DNA of 64,000 nt from assembly GCF_014198245.1 (NCBI RefSeq), contig NZ_JACIHE010000005.1, positions 124,001 through 188,000 of the forward strand. Direction: 5' to 3'. This document shows positions 31,361 to 39,318 of this stretch, one piece after another. The notes under the pieces are model-generated. The model made no database searches. It worked only from the letters and a program-made list of their open reading frames with translations, and had not been told where the DNA came from. A program made the position numbers and the translations under genes. The DNA comes from Bradyrhizobium sp. cir1 (GTDB lineage Bacteria > Pseudomonadota > Alphaproteobacteria > Rhizobiales > Xanthobacteraceae). The first letter of the stretch is position 1. Every line of letters begins with the position of its first letter.

Positions 31361-31836
31361 GGAGTTGAAACCTTCGTCGTGTCCCTGCTCCCAAGCAGCA
31401 AGTCCTTCAGCCCGGTCGGGTAGAGGCGCGGTCCGCCATCCAGATCGAGATCGGCAAGGTCGAACCAGCGGGCGACGATCTCTTCTCCGTTGTCCTCACG
31501 GAAATCGATATGGTCCCGGCCGACGAAAGCGCCGTCCGGAAACGCGACCTCGGCGATGAACATCACCTCGTGCCCGGTCGCTCCCTCGTGCACAAAGATG
31601 TTCTCCAGCATCAGCGGCTCGCCCGTGATGGTGACGTCGATGCCGAGCTCCTCGTTGAATTCCCGCGCCAGCGCCGCCCGCCAGCTCTCGCCGAATTCGA
31701 TCTCGCCGCCGAGCGGACGCACGCCCTTGAGCCGCCCCGCATCGTCGCGCACCTCGGCCGCGAGCAGCCGTCCGCCGCGCCAGTGCAGGCCGATCGCGAC
31801 GACGCGGATGTGGGGATGGGGGCGCCATGTGGTCAT
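31339..31836 (-). CDS. Nudix hydrolase
   Basis: A 165-residue cytosolic pyrophosphohydrolase. The Nudix box GGEIEFGESWRAALAREFNE then ELGI fits GX5EX7REUXEEXGU. It would hydrolyse a nucleoside diphosphate linked to another moiety; the substrate is not evident. The last 10 or so residues (VSTPSSPRNR) are encoded by the palindromic repeat at 31228-31360, so the original C-terminus was probably replaced when the repeat inserted. Confidence 0.88.
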   Translation of the reverse strand: MTTWRPHPHIRVVAIGLHWRGGRLLAAEVRDDAGRLKGVRPLGGEIEFGESWRAALAREFNEELGIDVTITGEPLMLENIFVHEGATGHEVMFIAEVAFPDGAFVGRDHIDFREDNGEEIVARWFDLADLDLDGGPRLYPTGLKDLLLGSRDTTKVSTPSSPRNR

Positions 31837-31893
31837 GGGGGATCGTTAGTCCGCTTGCCGTCTCGGTGCAACGCGCGTGTTGCTTTTTGCCCC

Positions 31894-31979
31894 GTCATTG
31901 CGAGCACAGCGAAGCAATCCAGAATCTCTCCGCTGTAGCAGTCTGGATTGCTTCGTCGCAAGGGCTCCTCGCAATGACG
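31894..31979. repeat. palindromic repeat (GTCATTGCGAG type)
   Basis: GTCATTGCGAGCACAGCGAAG and the mirror end CTCCTCGCAATGAC, with CAATCCAGA/TCTGGATTG inner arms. Same family as 31118-31196. Confidence 0.85.
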
Positions 31980-32013
31980 GTGGTGACAGTTGCGCACATC
32001 CTCTCCCCAACGT

Positions 32014-32139
32014 CGTCCTGGCGAAAGCCAGGACCCATTACCCCAGGGAGTAGTTTGGCGAAGGCTGGTGCCATCGCCGGTACCCGCACCGCCTCTCACC
32101 GATAGATCACGCGGTATGGCTCCTGGCTTTCGCCAGGAC
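32014..32139. repeat. palindromic repeat (GTCCTGGCGAAAGCCAGGAC type)
   Basis: GTCCTGGCGAAAGCCAGGAC at the left is mirrored by CTCCTGGCTTTCGCCAGGAC at the right. It lies between the Nudix gene and the enolase-superfamily gene. Confidence 0.8.
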
Positions 32140-32167
32140 ACATCGGTACTTGCGACGGCTGGTGTGA

Positions 32168-33259
32168 TCACTCCACCAGATATTTCCTCACCGCCGCCTC
32201 GTCCCACGCGATCCCGTTGCCCGGCTCCTCGCTCGGCAGCGCAAAGCCGTCCTTGATCTTCAGCCGGCTCGCCAGCACCGCGTCGGCCCAGTCGACATAT
32301 TCCAGCCAGTGCGCGGTCGGCGTCACGCAGAGCAAATGCGCGCTGACTTCCGAGAACAGGTGCGTCGACATCTCGATGCCGGCGGCATGCGCCAGCGCGG
32401 CGGCGCGAAGCCAGCCGGTGACGCCGCCGATGCGCTGTACGTCGGGCATGACGTAATCGCAGGCCTCCGCCGACAATGCGGACTGCATCGCAAACGCGCT
32501 GTCGAAATTCTCGCCGATCTGGACCGGCGTCCGCAGCGCATCCGCGATGCGGACGTTCCCGGCGTAATCGTCGTGGCGGATCGGCTCCTCGATCCAGCTC
32601 AGGCCCTCGTCGTCGAGCATCTCGCCGCGGCGGATCGCCTCGGTGACCGTGAGTGCCTGGTTGTAGTCGCACATCAGCGTGACGTCGTCGCCGACGGCCT
32701 TGCGCACCGCCCGCACCACGGCGAGATCCTCGCGCGCATCGCTCCGGCCGACGCGGATTTTTGCGGCGTGGAAACCCTCGGCCAGCAGCTTGTGCGCTTC
32801 TTCCACCGCCGCGCCCGCCGGCATGATGCCGAGGCCCTTCGAATTGTAAGCCCTGACCGGTTTCGGCGCGCCGCCGAGCAGGCGCGCCAGCGGCAGGCCT
32901 TTGCTACGGGCGAGCGCATCCCACGCCGCCATGTCGACGCCGGATTGCGCCAGCCGCTGCAGGCCGGCGAGGCCCAGCAGGGTGAAGCGCTGGGTCAGCT
33001 TGCGCTCGATCTCGAACGGCAGCAGTTCGTCGCCGGCGACGAGCTCCGACATCTCGGTGACCATCGCCGTCAGCGGCTTCAAGGCCGACGGCGTGATCGA
33101 GAACAGGTAGGCATGTCCCACGACGCCCTGGTCGGTCTCGCAATCGATCAGCACCAGCGGCGCCCTGGCGACCGCCCCGGTCGAGGTCTGTAGCGGCAGG
33201 TTCATCGGCACGATCACGGGCCGCGCATGGAAGCGCTTGATGCGGATGGTCTCGGTCAT
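32168..33259 (-). CDS. mandelate racemase/muconate lactonizing family enzyme
   Basis: A 363-residue cytosolic enolase-superfamily enzyme, capping domain about 1-130 then barrel. Metal ligands are Asp198 (MCDYNQ), Glu224 (WIEEP) and Glu250 (IGENF); the Asp273-His300 dyad (MPDVQRIGG; MSTHLF) is that of the mandelate racemase subgroup. The usual Lys-x-Lys is Lys167-Ile-Arg169, so the second lysine is replaced by Arg, which points to a dehydratase or single-sided chemistry more than a racemase. The ATG at 33259 starts the domain. No sugar-acid genes are adjacent to name a substrate. Confidence 0.86.
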   Translation of the reverse strand: MTETIRIKRFHARPVIVPMNLPLQTSTGAVARAPLVLIDCETDQGVVGHAYLFSITPSALKPLTAMVTEMSELVAGDELLPFEIERKLTQRFTLLGLAGLQRLAQSGVDMAAWDALARSKGLPLARLLGGAPKPVRAYNSKGLGIMPAGAAVEEAHKLLAEGFHAAKIRVGRSDAREDLAVVRAVRKAVGDDVTLMCDYNQALTVTEAIRRGEMLDDEGLSWIEEPIRHDDYAGNVRIADALRTPVQIGENFDSAFAMQSALSAEACDYVMPDVQRIGGVTGWLRAAALAHAAGIEMSTHLFSEVSAHLLCVTPTAHWLEYVDWADAVLASRLKIKDGFALPSEEPGNGIAWDEAAVRKYLVE

Positions 33260-33450
33260 GGGCACTGGTTCCGGATGATCAACACAGGTTGATGCCGATC
33301 TTAAACATTCGTCGTGAAACGAAAAGGCACCTGAAGCGACCACCATAAAATGGGGTTGCGCGGGGGCGCGTTTGTTGGCTCTGTGCCGCCGCAGGCTGTG
33401 CCACAAATCCACGTGATCTGCGACAAGATCGTACACAACGGAGCCACAGC

Positions 33451-35013
33451 GTGAAACAACAGATCTCCGAAGAACAGCGCAAGAGCGGCGTCCTGACTGG
33501 TGCCGCGATCGCCTTCCTGCTGCTCGCCCTGCCGCTCGCGGTGTGGCTGGACCTGACCGAGCTCTCCAAGACCGCGCTGCGCCGGCAGGCCGCCGATCTC
33601 AATTCGGTGATCACGAGCGTGCGCAGCTACTACGCGACCAATGTGGTCGGGCGGGTGCTCGCCAATCCCGATGGCTCGACCCGGGTCGTGCACAATTACG
33701 AATCCGTTCCCGGTGCGATCCCGATCCCGGCGACGCTGTCGCTCGAGCTCGGCCGGGTGATCGGCGCGCAGCAGGAGAACATCACCTACCGCTTTGTCTC
33801 GGACTTCCCGTTCCAGAACCGCGCCCCGCACCAGCTCGACAAGTTCGAGAAGGACGCGCTCGATGCGCTGCGCAGGGATCCCGAGCAGAAGATCGTCGAG
33901 ACCGATACCTCGCTGTTCTCCGACAAGGTCCGCCTGGTTGCGCCCGTTACCATGGGGCCGGCCTGCGTCAGCTGCCACAACAGCCATCCCGAAAGCCCGA
34001 AGAAGGACTGGAAGGTCGGCGATGTCCGCGGCATCCAGGAGGTGATCATCGCCCAGCCGATCGCCGCCAACATCTTCTCGTTCAAGTTCCTCCTCGCCTA
34101 TTTCCTGATCGCCGCCGGCAGCGGGCTGTCGTTCCTCTCGCTGCAGCGCCGCCAGGCGCGCCGCATCAAGAACATGAACAAGGAGCTGGAATCCGCCAAC
34201 GACTTCCTGGCTTCGCTGTCGATGAAGATCTCGCGCTACATCCCGCCGCAGGTCTACAAGAGCATTTTCTCCGGCCAGAAGGACGTCACCATCCACACCG
34301 AGCGCAAGAAGCTCACCATCTTCTTCTCCGACATCCAGAATTTTACGGCGACCGCGGAGCGGCTCCAGCCCGAGCAACTGACGCAACTCCTCAATGAATA
34401 TTTCACCGAGATGTCGGCGATCGCCCTCGAATATGGCGGCACCATCGACAAGTTCATCGGCGATGCCATGCTGATCTTCTTCGGCGACCCCGAGACCAGG
34501 GGCGACCGCGCCGATGCTGAGGCCTGTCTGCAGATGGCCTGGCGCATGCAGCAGCGCCTTGCCGAGCTCAACGCGAAGTGGCGCGCCTCCGGCATCGAGC
34601 AGCCGTTCCGCTCGCGCATGGGCATCAATTCCGGCTATTGCAATGTCGGCAATTTCGGCAGCGCCGACCGCATGGACTACACCATCATCGGTGCCGAAGC
34701 GAACCTCGCCGCGCGCCTGCAATCCATCGCCGAGCCCGGCGGCATCGTGCTGAGCTACGAGACCTTCGCCCTCGTCAGCGACATCGTCCGCGCCCACGCG
34801 CTGCCCGCGATCACCATGAAGGGCATCAGCCGCGAGGTCATCCCCTATTCGGTCGACGCACTGAACGATGCCGCGGCGGAGAAGAGCGGCATCATCACCG
34901 AGCGCGCGCCGGGGCTGGAGCTTTATCTCGACCCGGCCGTGGTGAAATCAGGCGACGCCGCGCGGGTACGCTCGCTGCTGGAGAACGCGCTGGCCTCGCT
35001 GAAGCCGGCGTGA
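33451..35013 (+). CDS. membrane nucleotide cyclase with periplasmic heme-c sensor domain
   Basis: A 520-residue inner-membrane protein. One helix at about 13-33 and a second at about 208-230 bracket a periplasmic DUF3365/Tll0287-like sensor domain. That domain carries a c-type heme motif, CVSCH (Cys172, Cys175, His176), in MGPACVSCHNSHPES. A linker helix leads to a class III cyclase domain (about 285-460): Asp294 in FFSDIQNFTA, GDAMLIFFGDP, and Asn/Arg in IGAEANLAARLQ. It should convert a periplasmic redox or gas signal into cAMP or cGMP. The GTG start at 33451 is set by the first helix. It is a single gene flanked by repeats. Confidence 0.88.
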   Translation: MKQQISEEQRKSGVLTGAAIAFLLLALPLAVWLDLTELSKTALRRQAADLNSVITSVRSYYATNVVGRVLANPDGSTRVVHNYESVPGAIPIPATLSLELGRVIGAQQENITYRFVSDFPFQNRAPHQLDKFEKDALDALRRDPEQKIVETDTSLFSDKVRLVAPVTMGPACVSCHNSHPESPKKDWKVGDVRGIQEVIIAQPIAANIFSFKFLLAYFLIAAGSGLSFLSLQRRQARRIKNMNKELESANDFLASLSMKISRYIPPQVYKSIFSGQKDVTIHTERKKLTIFFSDIQNFTATAERLQPEQLTQLLNEYFTEMSAIALEYGGTIDKFIGDAMLIFFGDPETRGDRADAEACLQMAWRMQQRLAELNAKWRASGIEQPFRSRMGINSGYCNVGNFGSADRMDYTIIGAEANLAARLQSIAEPGGIVLSYETFALVSDIVRAHALPAITMKGISREVIPYSVDALNDAAAEKSGIITERAPGLELYLDPAVVKSGDAARVRSLLENALASLKPA

Positions 35014-35020
35014 GGGCTCT

Positions 35021-35275
35021 CTCTTACTCTCCCCTGGAGGGGCAGGGCTACGGCGTATGAGAGCTTTTTCCCGCGGCCATCCTTCGAGACGCCCGCTTTA
35101 GGCGGGCTCCTCAGGATGAGGACGGAGTGCGCGGCAGCAGTTTCAATGGGCACTGACGCTGATTAGCCTCATCCTGAGGAGGCGCGTAAGCGCCGTCTCG
35201 AAGGACGAGGCGTGCGCGCAGGCCACCGCAACAAATCATATGCGATTCCGCTGGCCCTCCAGGGGAGGGTAAGAG
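35021..35275. repeat. large nested inverted repeat, TCCTTCGAGACG family
   Basis: Outer arms CTCTTACTCTCCCCTGGAG (35021-) and CTCCAGGGGAGGGTAAGAG (-35275) are near-perfect mirrors. They enclose TCCTTCGAGACGCCCG...TCAGGATGAGG and CCTCATCCTGAGGAGGCG...TCTCGAAGGA. The whole 255-base unit resembles the copy at 4992-5209 and may be a small non-autonomous element. Confidence 0.78.
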
Positions 35276-35283
35276 TCCAACTC

Positions 35284-36510
35284 TCACCGCGCCGCCCCTT
35301 CCGTGAACGCCGTCTCGATCACCTCACCAAACGGCTGCCAGGAACGGCCGTCGAATTGCACCAGCCGCATCTGCTTGATCGGTAGATAGCGGTCGGGCGA
35401 GGTGTTCATCCTGATGTTGGGCAAGGCGACCGAAGGCTGATAGTCCCTGAGCGAGGCCGCTTGGCGCATGATGTTCTCGCGCGAGACGTCGTCGCCGCAT
35501 TGCTTCAGCACTTGCGTCAGCGCCTCGGCCGCGGCGTAGCCGTAGACCGCCGCGCTGCTGTTGGTGCTTTCGACCTGATGGTACCTGTCCATGAAGGCGA
35601 ACCAGTCCTTCATGGCGGGATCGTCTTTCCAGGCGGGATCGCTTGGATCCTTCAGGAAGGCCGCCGAGATCACGCCGGCCGAGTTCTCCAGGCCGGCCGG
35701 CGCCATCGCATTGGCGATCGTGGCCGAGGCATCGTTCACGATGAAGACCGGGCGCCATTTGAGCGACGCCGCCAGCTTGATCACCTTGGACGCGGTCGAC
35801 GGCACGCCAAGAAAGACGAAGATGTCGGCGCCGGCGCGCTTGAGGATCGAGACGTGGCCTTCGAGATGCTCGTCATTGATGTCGAAGGCGATGTCGACGA
35901 GGACATGACGGTTCAGGTCACCGAGGCCTTCCTGGATGCCTTTGTAGAGCTGGCGCCCGAACTGGTCGTTCTGCCAGAGCACGACGATCTTCTTCCGGGG
36001 ATAATAGGCCTGGATGTAGTTGGCGTAGATGCGCCCTTCCGAACGGAACGACGGCTGCCAGCCCATGGTCCAGGGAAACGCGCTTGGCTGGCTCAGCTCC
36101 TCGTCGCCGGAGGCGAGGAACAGCTGCGGGATCTTCTTCTCGTTCAGGTACCAGCGTGTGGCGAGATTGCCGGGCGTGCCGAACGAGCCGAACATCACAT
36201 GCACGTCGTCCTTCTCGACCAGGCTGCGCGTCAGCTCCAGCGCGGTCGCCGGATCGGAATTGTCGTCGCGGGTGATGAAGCGGATCTTGCGGCCGTTGAT
36301 GCCGCCGCGCGCGTTGACCATGTCGAAATAGGCAGCCTCCGCCTGGCCGATCGCGCCGAACTCCGACAGCGGTCCCGAATACGGCATGACATTGCCGATA
36401 CGGATTTCCTTGTCGTTTGCCGGTTGTTCCGAATGCTGTTGCTGCGACATCGCGCCGAGCGACGCGGCGGCAATCACGGAAACGAACAGCATCCTGCCGA
36501 TGACGGGCAT
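35284..36510 (-). CDS. branched-chain-type ABC transporter substrate-binding protein
   Basis: A 408-residue periplasmic binding protein. A signal peptide (MPVIGRMLFVSVIAAASLGA) is followed by IRIGNVMPYSGPLSEFGAIG, the usual LivJ-type ligand-pocket opening, and NDQFGRQLYKGIQEGLG. Family members bind branched-chain amino acids, amides or aromatic acids. There are no permease or ATPase genes beside it, so it is an orphan component. The ATG at 36510 begins the signal peptide. Confidence 0.88.
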   Translation of the reverse strand: MPVIGRMLFVSVIAAASLGAMSQQQHSEQPANDKEIRIGNVMPYSGPLSEFGAIGQAEAAYFDMVNARGGINGRKIRFITRDDNSDPATALELTRSLVEKDDVHVMFGSFGTPGNLATRWYLNEKKIPQLFLASGDEELSQPSAFPWTMGWQPSFRSEGRIYANYIQAYYPRKKIVVLWQNDQFGRQLYKGIQEGLGDLNRHVLVDIAFDINDEHLEGHVSILKRAGADIFVFLGVPSTASKVIKLAASLKWRPVFIVNDASATIANAMAPAGLENSAGVISAAFLKDPSDPAWKDDPAMKDWFAFMDRYHQVESTNSSAAVYGYAAAEALTQVLKQCGDDVSRENIMRQAASLRDYQPSVALPNIRMNTSPDRYLPIKQMRLVQFDGRSWQPFGEVIETAFTEGAAR

Positions 36511-36926
36511 GTTCGAACCCTTGTCGTTGGCCCCCAACGAGGTCGGCTCAATCCGCACCAAGGCCGCTTAATCTAGGTCAAGCGTTTGGCAATCGTGTGG
36601 CTGCGCGGCGCGCTTCGATCAAAGCGGCAGGCGTGCTGACGCGCCGTTTTGCATCTCGGTCTGAGACCAATAGTTTCACATCAGTTCCGGCATCCTGAGG
36701 TGCGAAGCTCGCGATGCAGCGCATCGCGGGCGGAGCCTCGAAGGATGGACGGCCGCCTCCCGCGCGGAGAGAGCTGGGCCGTCGCCCTTCGAGGGCCGCC
36801 GAAGAGGCGGCCACCTCAGGGTGACGGAGATAGTCTGATTCTCTCGATCGGGGTTCGTGGCCTACATGTGCGCAGCGCAGTGCGAGTCCGGCCATGACGT
36901 TGCCAGAGCTCTAGTGCCCCGCAACG
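36511..36926. other. intergenic region with degenerate repeat
   Basis: This 416-base gap between two minus-strand genes holds the repeat at 36691-36826 and no gene I can support. Confidence 0.6.
36691..36826. repeat. degenerate copy of the CCTCAGGATGAGG/TCTCGAAGGA repeat
   Basis: CATCCTGAGGTGCGAAGCTC ... GCCTCGAAGGATGG and CGCCCTTCGAGGGCCGCC ... CACCTCAGGGTGACG form two inward-facing units of the same type as at 35021, with mismatches. Confidence 0.65.
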
Positions 36927-37859
36927 CTACGGCAACCCCCGCGCCTCGAGCTGATGCACCAGCAGCAACGTCGGCTCCGCAAGGCTGTCGCCCGAGCCGT
37001 CCAGCCCAAACGCGGCGGCGATGCCGTCGCGGCTGCGGAGCATTGCGCTGCGCGGGCAGTGGCCGGCGCCGCAGAGCGTTTTCTTCAGGGTCTCGCCCTG
37101 CGCCACGAGGCCGGCGGAATCGTCGGCGGCCCAGGCCAGCACGATCGGCACGTCGACATTGAGGATGCCGGGAAAGACCGATCGCTTGTCGTATTGGGTG
37201 GCATCAGTGCCGAGATAGGCCTTCTCGCTGTCGCTGGCGTCCTTGCCGACGCGATAGATGCCGGACACCAGCACGACGCCAGCGACGTCGGCGCGATCGG
37301 TCTGCAACTCCGGATGCGCCAGCAGGGTGGCGAGGTGGAAGGCACCGGCGCCATAGCCAACCGCGACGATCTCGCGGGCATCGCCGTTGAACAGGTCGAT
37401 ATTGCCGTGGATCCAGGACAGCGCCGCCGCCACGTCGGTTGCCCCGGCGGGCCAGGTCGCCGGCGGCGCCAGGCGGTAGTTGACCCGGACCCCGATCATG
37501 TCGTTGCGCGCCGCAAAGCACATCGCCTGGTCCTGGATCTGGCGCGCCAGCTCCGGCGCGGCGCGGTCGCCGGTGAAGGTGTCGCCGGCCACGAACAGCA
37601 GCACCGGCCGCGGCGTGTCCGCCTTGGTCGCGCTGGTGGCGACATCGAGCACGTTGGCTTCGGCCTCGCCGTAGCGCAGGCCGCGCGAGAAGGTGACCTG
37701 CTCGCACAGCCGCGCGGTGCCGCCCGCCGTTGTGTCGGAATCGGTGAGGCCCGTCAGGACAACTTCGGACGGCGCCGTCAGCCGCGGCGGCAGCGGGCCG
37801 TGCGCGGAGGCGGCGGTCACGGTCAAAAACAGGACAAATGCGAGGTAATTCTTCATCAT
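36927..37859 (-). CDS. secreted alpha/beta-hydrolase-fold protein without nucleophile serine
   Basis: A 310-residue periplasmic protein with a signal peptide (KNYLAFVLFLTVTAASAHG). NVLDVATSA, LFVAGDTFTGDRA and RVNYRLAPPATWPAGATDVA resemble esterases of the BD-FAE/carboxylesterase type. The nucleophile elbow, normally G-x-S-x-G, reads VGYGAGAFH, so Ser is Gly; it is probably inactive as an esterase or has become a binding protein. There are several Cys for disulfides (CEQVTFSRG, AMCFAARND, TLCGAGHC). Start at 37859 or 37856. Confidence 0.8.
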   Translation of the reverse strand: MMKNYLAFVLFLTVTAASAHGPLPPRLTAPSEVVLTGLTDSDTTAGGTARLCEQVTFSRGLRYGEAEANVLDVATSATKADTPRPVLLFVAGDTFTGDRAAPELARQIQDQAMCFAARNDMIGVRVNYRLAPPATWPAGATDVAAALSWIHGNIDLFNGDAREIVAVGYGAGAFHLATLLAHPELQTDRADVAGVVLVSGIYRVGKDASDSEKAYLGTDATQYDKRSVFPGILNVDVPIVLAWAADDSAGLVAQGETLKKTLCGAGHCPRSAMLRSRDGIAAAFGLDGSGDSLAEPTLLLVHQLEARGLP

Positions 37860-37985
37860 GGTGCCGGCCTTGCACGCCCGATATTGGCGCGCTCCCTGGG
37901 CCTGTCTTTTCAATTCGCCTTATTAGTTGGCTGGTGTTGAGGCGATTTCACGGCACCTAGGTAGGGCTCCTGCGCCCGGCCGCAA

Positions 37986-38480
37986 TCAATTCCCCGGCAG
38001 GAACGTGCAATCCGCCCCGCTGCCGTCCTTCCGCCTGATCGCGTTGGGATCGATCGTGCAGCTCAGCTTGGAGAGGCTCTCGAAGTTCGATCCCGCCGCG
38101 CCGTCGGGCGGCACGCCCGCCAGGGCTTCGGTGGCGAAAATCTCGTTGGCGGTGGAGCCGTTCACGGTCTTCACCTTCTTGCCGAAGGTCACCTCGCAGT
38201 TGCGAATGGTGATATCGACATTGCCGGTGCGGCAGACGATCCGGTCGGCGGTCACCACGATGGCCTTCTTGTAGGGAATGTCGGCATTGGCGGCGAACAG
38301 CATCGCCACCGCCTTCCTTTCGGCGCCGGTCAGGTCCGGTGACAGCGGCGCGATCACCCCGGCGAGCGCCAGCGCGGTCGCGCCCGAGACCTTTGCGGGC
38401 GTGGCGGCGGAGGCACCAGGGAGGTGGGATGCCCCGGCAAGGACGAGGGTGCAGGCGAGGATCGCTGGACCGGCTCTCAT
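37986..38480 (-). CDS. secreted hypothetical protein
   Basis: A 164-residue protein with a signal peptide (MRAGPAILACTLVLAGASHL) and mature part of about 135 residues. Four cysteines (DRIVCRTGN, IRNCEVTFG, KLSCTIDP, ADCTFLPGN) suggest two disulfides. I recognise no family. It lies downstream of the DUF3606 gene by 18 bases, on the same strand, so may be co-transcribed. Confidence 0.7.
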   Translation of the reverse strand: MRAGPAILACTLVLAGASHLPGASAATPAKVSGATALALAGVIAPLSPDLTGAERKAVAMLFAANADIPYKKAIVVTADRIVCRTGNVDITIRNCEVTFGKKVKTVNGSTANEIFATEALAGVPPDGAAGSNFESLSKLSCTIDPNAIRRKDGSGADCTFLPGN

Positions 38481-38498
38481 CCCTTTCCCCCCGGGCTC

Positions 38499-38909
38499 TC
38501 AGGCGGCCTTCTTCCGCTTGACGGTCTTCTTCGCGGTCTTCTTGACGGCCTTCTTGGCTTTTTTCGCCGCCTTCTGGGCCGCAAGATAGGCCTCGACCTT
38601 CTTGGAGGAATGTCCGGCTGCGGCCACGGCGGCCTTCAGCTTCGCCGGCGTGATCTTGAATTTCTTCGACCAGTAGCGGACCTCATAGGCCTCGCCCAGC
38701 GCGATCCGGCTCTTGTCGGCGGCGCGGTGCTTCTGGAGCTTGATGTACGCCTCGACCTTCTTGGCGGAGTGGCCGACCTTCTTGACGGCGTATTTCAGCT
38801 TGGCGGGGGTTACCTTGAACTTCTTCGACCAGTAGGCGACTTCGTATTTTTCGGTGAGCGCGATCAGGGCGCGATCGGCGCCGCCCCGCTTTGCCTTGTT
38901 GTCGGCCAT
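38499..38909 (-). CDS. tandem DUF3606 protein with histone-H1-like tail
   Basis: A 136-residue basic cytosolic protein. Two copies of a DUF3606-like unit lie at about residues 15-57 (EKYEVAYWSKKFKVTPAKLK) and 70-110 (EAYEVRYWSKKFKITPAKLK), each followed by a GHSAKKVEAY or GHSSKKVEAY helix. Residues 113-136 are a Lys/Ala tail (KAAKKAKKAVKKTAKKTVKRKK) like histone H1 or the tails of rhizobial nucleoid proteins. DNA binding is a reasonable inference from charge alone; the DUF3606 function is unknown. The C-terminus could be slightly extended by repeats in the alanine-lysine pattern. Confidence 0.85.
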   Translation of the reverse strand: MADNKAKRGGADRALIALTEKYEVAYWSKKFKVTPAKLKYAVKKVGHSAKKVEAYIKLQKHRAADKSRIALGEAYEVRYWSKKFKITPAKLKAAVAAAGHSSKKVEAYLAAQKAAKKAKKAVKKTAKKTVKRKKAA

Positions 38910-39177
38910 GCTTCCCTCCTGCCGTGGATGGCATCCAGTCTAGCATGCAACCAGAATTGGAAGGCAAGACGCGAGCCTTGCTCCGATTGCGCGGAGCGGC
39001 CGTTTTGCACCGGTGAGTCAAACATTTGCGCAGCGCGGCCCCGGCTCATGCCGGAGGAGGCTCTCTACTGTGCATGGGGTTGTTTTGGCGTTTTTGTTTC
39101 CTCGCACGTCCGTGACGGAACCTTTTGCCGGCTGGTGCGACTTATCCATGACACGGGGAAACACGTGCGAGGCTGTC

Positions 39178-39318
39178 ATGGCACACAAGCATACCGCCGA
39201 TCCGGCAGAGATCATGCGGGCGACCGGTCATCCTGAGCTGGAATATGCCGCCGGCTGGACCATTGCTGGTCTCGTCACCATCGGCGCCATCGTCGCCGCC
39301 TGGGTGTTCGCGATCTAG
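39178..39318 (+). CDS. very small membrane protein
   Basis: A 46-residue protein: a hydrophilic start (AHKHTADPAEIMRATGHPEL) then one membrane helix (WTIAGLVTIGAIVAAWVFAI). The ATG at 39178 starts a frame free of other signals. It ends overlapping the histidine-kinase stop by four bases, convergent. No family known to me. Confidence 0.5.
   Translation: MAHKHTADPAEIMRATGHPELEYAAGWTIAGLVTIGAIVAAWVFAI

Noticed and set aside
36927..37913. Start of the alpha/beta hydrolase-like gene upstream at 37913
   Set aside because: The extra 18 residues lie before the signal peptide and have no support; the ATGs at 37859 and 37856 start it directly.
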